64,000 bases of DNA from Marivirga harenae (GTDB lineage: Bacteria; Bacteroidota; Bacteroidia; Cytophagales; Cyclobacteriaceae): positions 2,501,501 through 2,565,500 of the forward strand of contig NZ_CP130565.1 of the NCBI RefSeq assembly GCF_030534335.1, written 5' to 3'. Shown in pieces: positions 41,712 to 51,049 of the stretch. The position numbers and the translations under genes are program-made. Numbering within the stretch: position 1 is the stretch's first letter; every line of letters starts with the position of its first letter. The notes beneath the pieces were generated by a model that worked only from the letters and a program-made list of their open reading frames with translations, searched no databases and was not told where the DNA came from.

Positions 41712-42743
41712 TTAGTGAAATTGGATATAATGTCTCCATTTTTCTAAGACCTCAATAAAATCTGGAGGTAATTCAGAATCAAAGTTAACGGTCTTGTTTT
41801 GCGATGGATGATTAAAACCTAAGGATTTGGCGTGTAGAGCCTGTCTTGGAATTATTTTAAAGCAATTATCCACAAATGACTTGTACTTGGAAAACTGAGT
41901 TCCTTTTAAAATTCTGTCACCACCATAAGTAGCATCATTAAACAAAGGATGTCCAATATACTTCATATGGGCTCGAATTTGATGGGTACGACCAGTTTCT
42001 AAATTACATTGAATAAGCGTTACATATCTTAATCTTTCCAAAACTTTGTAATGCGTGATAGCCGTTCTGCCAAAATCACCATCAGGAAATGCGTCAGTAA
42101 TTCTCCTGTCCTTGAAGCTTCTGCCCAAGTTTACATCGATTGTACCTTCATTCTCTTCCACATCACCCCAAACTAAGGCGTAATAGGTTCTTTCAATGCT
42201 ATGGTCAAAAAATTGTTTTGCCAAATGCGTCATGGATTTTTCATTTTTGGCTATCACCAAAAGCCCTGAAGTATCCTTGTCTATTCGATGAACCAAGCCT
42301 GGTCTGCCATCATTCCCTTCCATTTCTGGTAAATTTTGAAAATGGTAAGCTAAAGCATTGACTAAAGTTCCTTCCCAATTTTGATGGGCAGGATGTACCA
42401 CCATGCCAGCTTCTTTGTTTACAATTAAAAAATCGGGATCTTCAAAAATTATATTTAGTGGAATGTTTTCAGGTTTTACATCCGTGTCTCTAGGAGGCTC
42501 AGGTAGGGCAATCCGAATAATATCATTGGGGTGCACTTTGTAATTCGGTTTAATGGTCTCCCCATTTACCTGCACAAAACCATCTTTAATAGCTTTTTGC
42601 ACCTTATTGCGGGTCACATTTGGGAGCCTGTCCATTAAGAATTTATCTATTCTCAACAGATCCTGCTTGGGATCAACTGTAATTTGATGATGTTCAAACA
42701 ATCCATCATCTTCTTGTTCGTTTTGTGCTATATCTTCTTGCAT
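41712..42743 (-). CDS. rluD: RluD-type 23S rRNA pseudouridine synthase (343 aa)
   Basis: An N-terminal S4 RNA-binding domain (LLRIDKFLMDRLPNVTRNKVQKAIKDGFVQVNG) is followed by the RluA-family catalytic domain with HRIDKDTSGLLVIAKN (catalytic Asp) and LETGRTHQIRAHM. Pseudouridylates the large-subunit rRNA. The N-terminal acidic tail (about 20 residues) is a little longer than usual. Divergent from the outer-membrane barrel gene. Confidence 0.92.
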   Translation of the reverse strand: MQEDIAQNEQEDDGLFEHHQITVDPKQDLLRIDKFLMDRLPNVTRNKVQKAIKDGFVQVNGETIKPNYKVHPNDIIRIALPEPPRDTDVKPENIPLNIIFEDPDFLIVNKEAGMVVHPAHQNWEGTLVNALAYHFQNLPEMEGNDGRPGLVHRIDKDTSGLLVIAKNEKSMTHLAKQFFDHSIERTYYALVWGDVEENEGTIDVNLGRSFKDRRITDAFPDGDFGRTAITHYKVLERLRYVTLIQCNLETGRTHQIRAHMKYIGHPLFNDATYGGDRILKGTQFSKYKSFVDNCFKIIPRQALHAKSLGFNHPSQNKTVNFDSELPPDFIEVLEKWRHYIQFH

Positions 42744-42852
42744 AATTTCCTTAAGCCTACAAAGTTAATAAAAAGATAGTGTGAACGAACATATCATTTA
42801 TTTTGATGGAAGATTAAAAAGTGAGATATTTATTGTGGTGTATGATTATAAA

Positions 42853-43734
42853 ATGATGTTAAAATATATTGTAAGTATATTTTTATTGCTTTCAACGGTA
42901 GTTTGTCAGGCACAATCTATTTGGGATAAATTAAATAAAAATCCATTTAAAACATCTCAGGTCTATTTTGGAGTTCGGTCAGGTGCGAATTACAATATGG
43001 TAAATGTTATTAATCGCTATTCATTGATTAAGCCTACCACAAGCTTAGATGAAGGTCTCTACGATAAAGAATATAAAGATGTAGAAAATATTGGAGTTCT
43101 TTATGGGCTGACCTTTATGTATCAATTTGACCAGCGACTAGTTTTGGGTGCAAATGCGTCAGTAAATCAAATTCGGTTTCAATACACCCAGTCGCAACCT
43201 GGTTCAACAAGAAGTGTAAATTTCATCCATAATCATGATCTTAATTATTTGGATGTACCTGTTTTTTTTAGGTTTATGTTCCGAAGAGTCAACAGCCGTT
43301 TTTGGGATAAACAGAATAGAAAACCAACAGTTCCGCCTATTATACCCTTTGTACAAGTGGGCTTAAATTTTTCCGTGTTAATTAATGCCGACAAAGAATA
43401 TTCTAAATTCACCACTCAAGATGGTATAGAAAGTCAAGAATTTAATAAAAACGAAGATATAAAATCTATTATGTCTCCTTTTACTGCTGGAGCTTTCCTA
43501 GGAGGGGGTGCAAGGTTTAGAGTGAGTACTTTTTATATTACTGCCGAAGCAAATTTCAGGCAGGGCTTGAGCAATGCAAATAATCAAAATGCACGATATG
43601 CTAATGATAATCTTCAAAATGAAGCTTATGATGTGATGGACGATTTTAGTTTTCAGTCTGTAGAAGCCTTAATAGGAATCATATTTCCATTGAAATACTT
43701 GAATAAGAAAGAATTTATGCCAGTTGAGATATGA
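42853..43734 (+). CDS. PorT-like outer-membrane beta-barrel protein (about 293 aa)
   Basis: The signal peptide (MMLKYIVSIFLLLSTVVCQAQ) is seen from ATG 42853 or 42856; the frame is open further upstream from 42781 but the extra 24 residues do not fit. The mature part has alternating beta strands (VYFGVRSGANYNMV, GLTFMYQFDQRLVLGANA, YLDVPVFFRF, FVQVGLNFSV) ending in a strand with hydrophobics. PorT-like barrels occur in the T9SS and other outer-membrane systems. The next gene overlaps it by 4 nt. Confidence 0.8.
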   Translation: MMLKYIVSIFLLLSTVVCQAQSIWDKLNKNPFKTSQVYFGVRSGANYNMVNVINRYSLIKPTTSLDEGLYDKEYKDVENIGVLYGLTFMYQFDQRLVLGANASVNQIRFQYTQSQPGSTRSVNFIHNHDLNYLDVPVFFRFMFRRVNSRFWDKQNRKPTVPPIIPFVQVGLNFSVLINADKEYSKFTTQDGIESQEFNKNEDIKSIMSPFTAGAFLGGGARFRVSTFYITAEANFRQGLSNANNQNARYANDNLQNEAYDVMDDFSFQSVEALIGIIFPLKYLNKKEFMPVEI

Positions 43735-44891
43735 AAAGGATCAGTATCATCATATCAGCTTTTATTTTACTTGCCGCTTGCGATGATGATGTAATCGAAT
43801 TTACCCCAACGGAAAAGTTTAACAGCATTTTTGATAGTCCCAAAGAAGGGTCAGATTATAATCCTCTAGATGTAATTGAAACTGATGATGGCGGGTTTCT
43901 TATTTTATCAGCATTAGCTAATGAATCTATATTTGTGCTGAAAGTAAATAATAGAGGAGATTTTCAATGGAGTCAGGAGCTAGAGCCTCAATTTGTGAAA
44001 GCAGTGCCCAATTTGATCAGGCAAGGTGATAATTATTATTTTATTGGAAGTAGCCAACCGGATTTTACAGCTACTTTGTTTGAAATAAATGAATTGGAAC
44101 AAACCGTAGAAGCCTTGCGATCTTACACTGCATATCGAAAACCCTTGGCATTCAACATTCTAACGCCAGATACCTATTTGCTCTTAACTTACAATGATAC
44201 TACGGGAACTATTTTAAGTAAAATACAGGATGGTTTTGCAATGGAATGGGCTAGAAAATATGACGATACTAAAAATGCACATCAACAGTTAGAAGCTTTC
44301 CAAAATGCTAATAATGCTGAATTTTTTGTTGGAGCCTACAATGCAGGATCAGTAATTTATTTCAACTCACTCAGGGAGGGAAACTTAGATATGACTTTTA
44401 CGAACGAACAAGGAATTGAGACTGGTAAAATTAGTAGTTCTGCATCAAACTATATTAATTCTGCCTTATCATATGGAAATTCATTATTTTCTTTCAATTA
44501 CGTTTTCAGTAATCAAGCTTATTTTGTTAATACCTACCAGCCTATTGTGAACGATTCTGTTTCATTACAAACATTAGAGGGTGAGCTGATGCAAGATAGA
44601 TTGAGAATTCAAAGTGCTATATCCGCAGTAATTCCCATAAGTACCACTAATTATCTTGTGAATGCATACTCTACTCTAGATGGTCGAATTAAACTGAATT
44701 TTTATGATTTTGCCTCAGGTGAGCAAGTTGCAATAAAATATATTGGCGGAATTGATCCTTTAGAGGTAGTAGAGATCATTCCTACGAGAGATGAAGGGAT
44801 GACTATTCTTAGTAAGATCACCATTGCAGGTGCTAAGAATAGGATTAACTTATCGAAAATTCCTAAAGATGAGATTTTAGAAATGTTGTAA
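43731..44891 (+). CDS. Lipoprotein with repeated beta-propeller-like pattern (386 aa)
   Basis: A lipoprotein signal with lipobox ILLAAC (Cys17). The mature part has a repeated strand pattern with GGFLILSALANESIFVLKVNNRGDFQW and TEKFNS.., similar to delta-60 or PQQ-like repeats in other Bacteroidota lipoproteins. No catalytic motif is visible. It overlaps the outer-membrane barrel gene by 4 nt, so the two are likely a pair: a barrel and its lipoprotein partner, perhaps at the outer membrane. Function unknown. Confidence 0.72.
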   Translation: MKRISIIISAFILLAACDDDVIEFTPTEKFNSIFDSPKEGSDYNPLDVIETDDGGFLILSALANESIFVLKVNNRGDFQWSQELEPQFVKAVPNLIRQGDNYYFIGSSQPDFTATLFEINELEQTVEALRSYTAYRKPLAFNILTPDTYLLLTYNDTTGTILSKIQDGFAMEWARKYDDTKNAHQQLEAFQNANNAEFFVGAYNAGSVIYFNSLREGNLDMTFTNEQGIETGKISSSASNYINSALSYGNSLFSFNYVFSNQAYFVNTYQPIVNDSVSLQTLEGELMQDRLRIQSAISAVIPISTTNYLVNAYSTLDGRIKLNFYDFASGEQVAIKYIGGIDPLEVVEIIPTRDEGMTILSKITIAGAKNRINLSKIPKDEILEML

Positions 44892-44999
44892 TCATTTTCT
44901 TGAAATGATCATACCAACAAGTCATAAATAATGCGGAAGCTACTATTTTTCATTTTTTAAATACTGAATTTCAACATTTTAAAGAAGATATCGTTTTTA

Positions 45000-45488
45000 A
45001 TGACTATGAGTAAAATAGGACTTATTCTTTTAATCATTGGCTTTTTTAGTACTAATCATGCTAATGCTCAAAATAGTGACATAAAAATCATAAAGGTCCC
45101 AGAATTAGAGGATATTATGAATCAATCGGATGCTGATAAATTACTTGTGATAAACTTCTGGGCCACTTGGTGTAAACCATGTGTGAAAGAACTTCCTTAT
45201 TTTGTAAATGCTCAAAAGCAATTTTCAGATGTTGAATTCGTGTATATGAGCATTGATTTTTCGGAAAATGCCACTAAGGCTGAAAAATTTGCTCAAAAGA
45301 AAGGTTTGAATCCAGATGGATTATATCTTATTGATGATTTGGATTATAATTCATGGATTGACAAAGTATCTCCTGAATGGTCTGGAGCGATTCCAGCTAC
45401 TCTTATTATTAAAGATGGACAAAAATACTTTTATGAGAAAGAGTTTCACGAAGGTGAACTGGAAAATTTAATCAAACAAAAACTGTAA
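45000..45488 (+). CDS. TlpA-like periplasmic thioredoxin (162 aa)
   Basis: A signal sequence (MSKIGLILLIIGFFSTNHANAQ, from ATG 45006; 45000 also possible) and a single thioredoxin fold with the redox motif FWATWCKPCVKELP and cis-proline AIPATLII. In the periplasm such proteins reduce disulfides or assist cytochrome assembly. The following gene is another thioredoxin-fold protein 10 bp away, so they form a unit. Confidence 0.85.
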   Translation: MTMSKIGLILLIIGFFSTNHANAQNSDIKIIKVPELEDIMNQSDADKLLVINFWATWCKPCVKELPYFVNAQKQFSDVEFVYMSIDFSENATKAEKFAQKKGLNPDGLYLIDDLDYNSWIDKVSPEWSGAIPATLIIKDGQKYFYEKEFHEGELENLIKQKL

Positions 45489-45498
45489 ATATACCGCT

Positions 45499-46095
45499 AT
45501 GAAAAAGTTAATTGGATTATCATTAGTACTGATCGCTTTGGTGGCTTTTAGTTTTAAAAATGGGGGATACGAGCTTGGGGATAAAGCAACGGACTTTTCT
45601 CTTAAAAATGTAAATGGAGAAATGGTTTCGATGCAATCGTATGTAGAGGCTAAGGGCTTTATGATTATATTCACCTGTAATTCTTGTCCTTATTCAGTAG
45701 CCTATGAAGACAGGATCATTGAGCTTCATGAAAAGTACGCCAGTAAAGGTATTCCGGTAATTGCTATCAATCCGAACGATGATGAGAAATCTCCGAGAGA
45801 CTCTTTTGATAAAATGGTTGTAAGAGCAAAAGAAAAGGGATTTCCTTTCCCTTATGTTTATGACGAAACTCAGGAAATCACAAAAGCCTATGGGGCCACC
45901 AATACACCACATGTTTATGTTTTAGATGCTAATAGAACCGTGAAATATATTGGTGCAATTGACAATAATACAAAATCCGCTGAGGCTGCAAATAAAAAAT
46001 ATGTGGAGGATGCAGTTGATGCAGTATTATCTGGCACTGAGGTTCCAGAAAAGAAAACAAAAGCCATAGGATGTACTATAAAATGGGCCTCCTGA
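45499..46095 (+). CDS. AhpC/TSA-like thioredoxin-fold protein (198 aa)
   Basis: A hydrophobic N-terminus (about residues 3-18, export or anchoring) and a peroxiredoxin-like fold: YELGDKATDFSLKNVNGEMVS, FTCNSCPYSVAYEDRI with a CxxC motif, then TNTPHVYVLD with the cis-proline. It fits the PRX-like1 group. The CNSC pair may work as a dithiol oxidoreductase. It is 10 bp after the TlpA-like gene and ends with a terminator. The partner is not known. Confidence 0.85.
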   Translation: MKKLIGLSLVLIALVAFSFKNGGYELGDKATDFSLKNVNGEMVSMQSYVEAKGFMIIFTCNSCPYSVAYEDRIIELHEKYASKGIPVIAINPNDDEKSPRDSFDKMVVRAKEKGFPFPYVYDETQEITKAYGATNTPHVYVLDANRTVKYIGAIDNNTKSAEAANKKYVEDAVDAVLSGTEVPEKKTKAIGCTIKWAS

Positions 46096-46124
46096 TCAGA
46101 TTATTTTTGAATTAGAACTGAGGG

Positions 46125-46155
46125 AAAAAGCTGGTTGCGAAACTGGCTTTTTTCG
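46125..46155 (+). terminator. Rho-independent terminator after the thioredoxin-fold pair
   Basis: AAAAAGCTGGTT at 46125-46136 pairs with AACTGGCTTTTT (46141-46152), with two G-T pairs and a GCGA loop, followed by further T. It ends the two-gene transcript. Confidence 0.7.
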
Positions 46156-46288
46156 TTGATAATCAGCTGCTTTGAGAATATGTCTCTATTCACCAAATGA
46201 GAAAGAGAAAAAGAGAAGTATATAAGTGTTTGTAACTAAACTTGATAGAATCCGCTTAATAGCAACATAACCAAATATTTTTTTTGAA

Positions 46289-46900
46289 ATGAAGAGACTA
46301 ATTTTAGTATTACCATTTTTAATTCTAAGTTCATTTTTTGTTAATGCTCAATCGGATCAAAGCGGTATCAGAGCTTCCTTAAACTTATCTAATTTGTATG
46401 TGGATGAGGTCAATGATGAAAATACGAAGCCAGGTTTTGCAGTTGGTGTTTATTTTCGTAAAGGTATTTCCGATCAAGTAAGTATTCAACCTGAAATTAA
46501 TTATAGTCTAAAGGGCTCACAGATCAACTATGATGGAGGCTTTTTTACAGGTAGTGGAAAGTATAGATACAATTTATCATATGTTGAAATACCTGTATTA
46601 GCTAATATACATGTTGGTGAGAATCTGTATTTTAGTGCGGGTCCGTATATTGCGAGTTTGATCGCAGTGAAAGTTAAAGATGTTGATGGAGATGGAAGTA
46701 TTAATAGTGTAGAGGAGTATGATAGGGATGATTTTAATACTTTCGATTATGGTGTAGCTGCAGGAGTAGGCTTTGACTTTTCTGGAGGTACAGCCGGTGT
46801 CAGATATAACTATGGCTTAGTTGATGTAGCACCGGATGGAAATGGGTTAGACAATGGAAAGAATTCAGTATTACAGTTTTTTATTGGATTTGAATTCTAA
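46289..46900 (+). CDS. PorT-family outer-membrane beta-barrel protein (203 aa)
   Basis: A signal peptide (MKRLILVLPFLILSSFFVNAQ) and a small barrel: GIRASLNLSNLYV, GFAVGVYFRKGIS, VSIQPEINYSLKGS, YVEIPVLANIH, LYFSAGPYIASLI and a final strand LQFFIGFEF ending in Phe, the usual barrel terminus. A DVDGDGSINSVEE segment between strands looks like an EF-hand type calcium loop. Relatives include the outer-membrane protein beta-barrel (Omp_b-brl) family. A terminator follows. Confidence 0.85.
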   Translation: MKRLILVLPFLILSSFFVNAQSDQSGIRASLNLSNLYVDEVNDENTKPGFAVGVYFRKGISDQVSIQPEINYSLKGSQINYDGGFFTGSGKYRYNLSYVEIPVLANIHVGENLYFSAGPYIASLIAVKVKDVDGDGSINSVEEYDRDDFNTFDYGVAAGVGFDFSGGTAGVRYNYGLVDVAPDGNGLDNGKNSVLQFFIGFEF

Positions 46901-46922
46901 AATTTCATCAGAAGGTATTTTG

Positions 46923-46955
46923 AAAAGCACAGCAACCACAAGCTGTGCTTTTTAT
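46923..46955. terminator. Bidirectional terminator
   Basis: AAAAGCACAGC at 46923-46933 and GCTGTGCTTTT at 46942-46952 form a perfect 11-bp stem with an 8-nt loop and T tracts on both strands. It lies between the outer-membrane barrel gene and the convergent GH3 gene, and overlaps the inferred original stop of the latter. Confidence 0.8.
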
Positions 46956-48473
46956 TTTTCTACGACCATCTCCAACAAATCATCCAAATATTTTCTGCTG
47001 TTGGATAATCTAGGAACTTTATTTTGGCCCCTAGTTTGCCTCTTTTTCTCATCCATTCATAAAAAGTGCCTTGTGGAACTTTATGAATCACCAAGCAATG
47101 TAGAGCGATATCTTTATATCTCTTCGCATCATAATCAGAGTTTATCTTTCTGATTTCATCATCTAAAATTTTGGAGAATTCCTCAATATTATCGGGTTCT
47201 TTTGCAAATTCTATTACCCATTCATGAGCTCCTCGTTTTCCTTGTTGCAGATGCTTAGGTGCTGCTGTGAAATTATCAATACTAACTGAAGTTTTATTGC
47301 AAGCTGATGCAAGTGCTTTCTCAGCATTTTCAATCATTAGTTCTTCACCAAATGCATTTATGAAGTGCTTGGTCCTTCCACTGATTTTTATTCTATATGG
47401 GTTTAAAGAAGTGAACCGTACAGTATCTCCAATTCTATAACGCCACAAGCCAGCATTGGTGCTAATGACAATTTCATATACTTTATACAGTTCTACTTGA
47501 TCAAGCCGAATCGTCTTAGGTTGTTTTTGATGTGAATCTTCTAATGGAATAAATTCATAGAAAATGCCGTAATCCAGCATCAGCAACATTTCGTCAGAAT
47601 TCAATTCATCTTGAATACCAAAAAAACCTTCAGAAGCATTATAGGTTTCCACATAATTCATTTTTGGAGATTTTATCAAATCTCTAAATAGCGGTTCGTA
47701 GGGTACGAAAGAAACGGCCCGTGAATAAATAATTCCAGATTCGGCCAAACCTCTGAAATGTTCTCTTTCCCACTAAGTTCAAGGATTCTTTGAAGTAAAA
47801 CCACAGTCCAGGTTGGAACACCGGTCAGACTAGTAACATCTTCCTTCATGGTGGCATTAGCCATAGCTTCAATCTTCCCTTCCCATTCATCCATCAATGC
47901 AATTTCTAAGCTAGGAGTTCTAATGATTTGAACCCAAAATGGAAGATTTTTCATAATCACTGCAGAAACGTCCCCATAAAACGAATTGGAGTTATTATCA
48001 AATTGGTTGACCTGCTGGCTTCCCCCAATACTTAAATTTTTCCCTGTGAAAAGCCGTGATTCAGGGTTGTTGTTCAGATAGATTGATAATAAATCTTTGC
48101 CGCCTTTAAAATGACAATCTTCTAATGCTTCGTCTGAAACGGGTATAAACTTGCTTCTATCATTTGTAGTGCCAGATGATTTTGAAAACCATCTGATTTC
48201 GGTAGGCCAAAGAATATTTTGATCGCCTTTTAATAATTGATCAATGTATGGGAATAATTCCTCATAGGTGTGTAACGGAACTCTTTCTTGATAACTTCCG
48301 AATGTTTTTAGTTCCTCAAATTTATACTCTTGACCAAATTTCGTATTCCTAGCTCTATAAATAAGCTTTTGTAGTACTTCACTTTGCACTTCATTAGGGT
48401 ATTTCATGAAAAGCTCCACTTCGTGAATTCTTTTCTTCATAACCCAGGTCATTATAGAGTGAAGGAATTCCAT
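46952..48473 (-). pseudogene. GH3-family acyl-adenylate-type protein, broken by two single-base losses
   Basis: GH3-type proteins belong to the ANL superfamily and link acids to amino acids. The N-terminal frame (48473 to 47676) has WFSKSSGTTNDRSKFIP, the ATP-binding phrase, and ends out of frame after ELFIHG. A second frame (to 46960) continues with VSFVPYEPLF, YNASEGFFGIQ and WRYRIGDTVRFTS. Adding one G at about 47718-47720 joins them. A second missing G, near 47031-47034, restores a natural end (KVPRLSNSRKY to VVEK) at the stop at 46952-46954. With both the gene would be 507 aa, a normal GH3 length. Real decay or assembly error. Confidence 0.85.
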
Positions 48474-48476
48474 TGT

Positions 48477-49208
48477 TTATAGTTTTCGTTTCAATTCGAA
48501 ATGTTTTCCTAAATATACCCTTCTAACTTGTTCATCATTTGCTAAATCTTCAGCAGTCCCGGCTTTCAATAATTTACCTTCAAACATCAAATAGGCTCTA
48601 TCAGTAATGGAAAGCGTTTCGTTTACATTGTGGTCAGTAATTAATATTCCAATATTTTTATTTTTCAGTTGACCTACAATCGCTTGAATTTCTTCTACAG
48701 CAATTGGGTCAACACCAGCAAATGGTTCATCTAGCAAAATGAAACTTGGATCCATCGCCAGGGCACGTGCAATTTCTGTTCTCCTTCTTTCTCCACCAGA
48801 CAGCACCATTCCTTTATTTTTCCGAACGTGATTCAAACTAAACTCGTCCAGCAGGCTTTCCATTTTCTCTTTTTTTGCTTCCTTGCTGATTTTTCTCATT
48901 TCCAAAACAGCCATTAAGTTCTCCTCCACAGTCAATGATCTAAACACAGAAGCCTCTTGTGCCAAGTATCCCACACCTTTTTTTGCTCGTTTATACATAG
49001 GCAAACTGGTGATATTTTGATCGTCTAGGAAGATTTCACCTGAATTCGGTTTCACCAATCCGACAATCATATAAAAAGATGTTGTTTTTCCAGCTCCATT
49101 CGGGCCTAATAGTCCCACAATTTCACCTTGTTCAACACTCACAGAAATATGGTCTACCACAGTTCTCTTAGAATAGATTTTTACAAGATTTTCAGCTTTT
49201 AATATCAT
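48477..49208 (-). CDS. lptB: LPS export ABC transporter ATP-binding protein LptB
   Basis: The ATPase of the LptB2FG complex, which extracts LPS from the inner membrane. Walker A is LGPNGAGKTTSFY, the signature LSGGERRRTEIARALA, Walker B FILLDEPF and the switch His ITDHN. The LptB-type phrase AGVDPIAVEEIQ is present. The length of 243 aa is normal. It is 3 bp upstream of the GH3 reading frame on the same strand. No lptC or lptF/G in the window. Confidence 0.92.
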   Translation of the reverse strand: MILKAENLVKIYSKRTVVDHISVSVEQGEIVGLLGPNGAGKTTSFYMIVGLVKPNSGEIFLDDQNITSLPMYKRAKKGVGYLAQEASVFRSLTVEENLMAVLEMRKISKEAKKEKMESLLDEFSLNHVRKNKGMVLSGGERRRTEIARALAMDPSFILLDEPFAGVDPIAVEEIQAIVGQLKNKNIGILITDHNVNETLSITDRAYLMFEGKLLKAGTAEDLANDEQVRRVYLGKHFELKRKL

Positions 49209-49273
49209 TTTTATTTTTTTGTTTCGATGCTATAAGCAACAAACATACCCAATCAGCAAATTAACGAAATTAT

Positions 49274-50983
49274 TTAGTGAATGCGGATATCTTTTAGATA
49301 AAGCTGTAAAGATTTTGTCCCGTTAAAGTGGTTTTCTTGAATAGTATATGCCAATTCAAAGCCATTTGAGTCCAAAATCAGTGATTTATATGGCGCCATA
49401 CCGAATCCTATAGCAGTTATCTTCTGCCGACCATCTTTATTTTTCACTTGTAGTTTAAGGTGTTTTTCTTTTAGGATTACGGGTGAACCTAAGAGCTCTA
49501 GCTCTCTAGTGGCAAAAACAGGTTGCATATTTCCAGGACCGTAGGGATCCATTTGGCTCAGGATAGAATAAAACTTTTCAGTAATTTGATCAATATTAAT
49601 ATAGCTATCGATGTTTATTTTAGGTATTAGTTGATCATCTGTTATGCTGCTTTGCACGGCTTTTTCAAAGGCAGCAGAAAAATCAGGGATTTTGTTGATA
49701 GAAAGTGTTAAACCTGCTGCATGTTTATGGCCCCCAAATTGATCCAAATGTTCTTGACATAATTCGATGGCAGCATAAAGATCAAATCCGTCAACTGAGC
49801 GAGCAGAACCTGTTGCTTTTCCGTTAGATTCTGTCATGATTATAGTGGGGCGGTAATGCTGTTCAATGCATCTGGAGGCAACAATTCCTATTACTCCTTT
49901 ATGCCAATTTTTATTAAAAAGCACTGTGCTTTTTGCCGTTAATAATTCACTGCTTTCTTCTATATAACTCAATGCCTCAGAGGTTATGCTTTGATCAAAG
50001 TCTTTTCGAGTGTTATTCTTCTTCGATATATCCACAGCAATAATTAAGGCTTGATCTTCGTGAATAGAAGTCAGCAATTGAACTGCTAAATGAGCGTGAT
50101 CTATTCTACCAGCAGCATTTATTCTCGGACCTAACTGGAAAACTAAATTAGAAATGGTGATTTTTTCTTTTAATCCGGATGCTGCCAGTAGTGCCTTTAT
50201 ACCTGGTCTTGGATTGAAATTTATTTTCTCTAGACCATAATAAGCCAATATTCTGTTTTCACCAGTGACCTCAACAATGTCTGCTGCAATACTGATAGCT
50301 ACTAAATCAAGTAATTCGAAAGCAAGATGCTCTGGAATTCCTTTTTGAATACAGTAGGCTTGAATGAGTTTAAAGCCAACACCGCAACCTGATAGTTCCT
50401 TATATGGATATTTGCAATCTTGCCTTTTTGGATCTAGAATTGCTATGGCCTCTGGTAAGGCTTCGCCAGGATTGTGGTGATCACAAATGATAAAATCTAT
50501 AGCTTTTGAATTGGCATACCTAACCTGATCCATGGCTTTAATCCCACAGTCCAAAGCAATAATAAGTTTGCAATTTTTTTCATGTGCGTAGTCAATACCT
50601 TTGGTAGAAATGCCATAACCCTCTAAATATCTATCTGGTATATAATAGTACAAGTTTTCGCAATAATTTTTAAGAAAACTGAACATCATAGCAACGGATG
50701 TTGAGCCGTCTACGTCATAGTCTCCAAAAACAAGAATAGGCTCTTGTTCGTCAATGGCTTTTACTAATCGTTGGGTAGCTACGTCCATATCCTTCATGAG
50801 AAATGGGTCGTGGCAATCTTCTATAGAGGGTCTAAAATATTTCTTGGCATCTTCATAATTTGTAATGCCTCTAGACACCAATATTTTAGACAGGATAGGG
50901 TTTATATTTATTGATTTACTTAAGTCATCAACTTTTTTGAGTGAAGGTGCGGCTGCTATAATCCATTTTTTCTCTTTGGGCAT
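49274..50983 (-). CDS. recJ: Single-stranded-DNA exonuclease RecJ (569 aa)
   Basis: A 5'-3' exonuclease for single-stranded DNA in recombination and mismatch repair. The DHH domain has VFGDYDVDGSTSVAM, ALDCG and ICDHHNPGE; the DHHA1 domain has GSARSVDGFDLYAA and FGGHKHAAGLTL. A C-terminal OB-fold follows to the end. Residues near 40-60 carry the usual GI(T/x)xxEDAxKYFxP start. It is normal in length. Confidence 0.93.
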   Translation of the reverse strand: MPKEKKWIIAAAPSLKKVDDLSKSININPILSKILVSRGITNYEDAKKYFRPSIEDCHDPFLMKDMDVATQRLVKAIDEQEPILVFGDYDVDGSTSVAMMFSFLKNYCENLYYYIPDRYLEGYGISTKGIDYAHEKNCKLIIALDCGIKAMDQVRYANSKAIDFIICDHHNPGEALPEAIAILDPKRQDCKYPYKELSGCGVGFKLIQAYCIQKGIPEHLAFELLDLVAISIAADIVEVTGENRILAYYGLEKINFNPRPGIKALLAASGLKEKITISNLVFQLGPRINAAGRIDHAHLAVQLLTSIHEDQALIIAVDISKKNNTRKDFDQSITSEALSYIEESSELLTAKSTVLFNKNWHKGVIGIVASRCIEQHYRPTIIMTESNGKATGSARSVDGFDLYAAIELCQEHLDQFGGHKHAAGLTLSINKIPDFSAAFEKAVQSSITDDQLIPKINIDSYINIDQITEKFYSILSQMDPYGPGNMQPVFATRELELLGSPVILKEKHLKLQVKNKDGRQKITAIGFGMAPYKSLILDSNGFELAYTIQENHFNGTKSLQLYLKDIRIH

Positions 50984-51049
50984 GATGTAAAATTAAAAAG
51001 GCTTCGATACAATTCTAAGCCTCCAGCGGAAATAGTTTTTAAATAAAAT

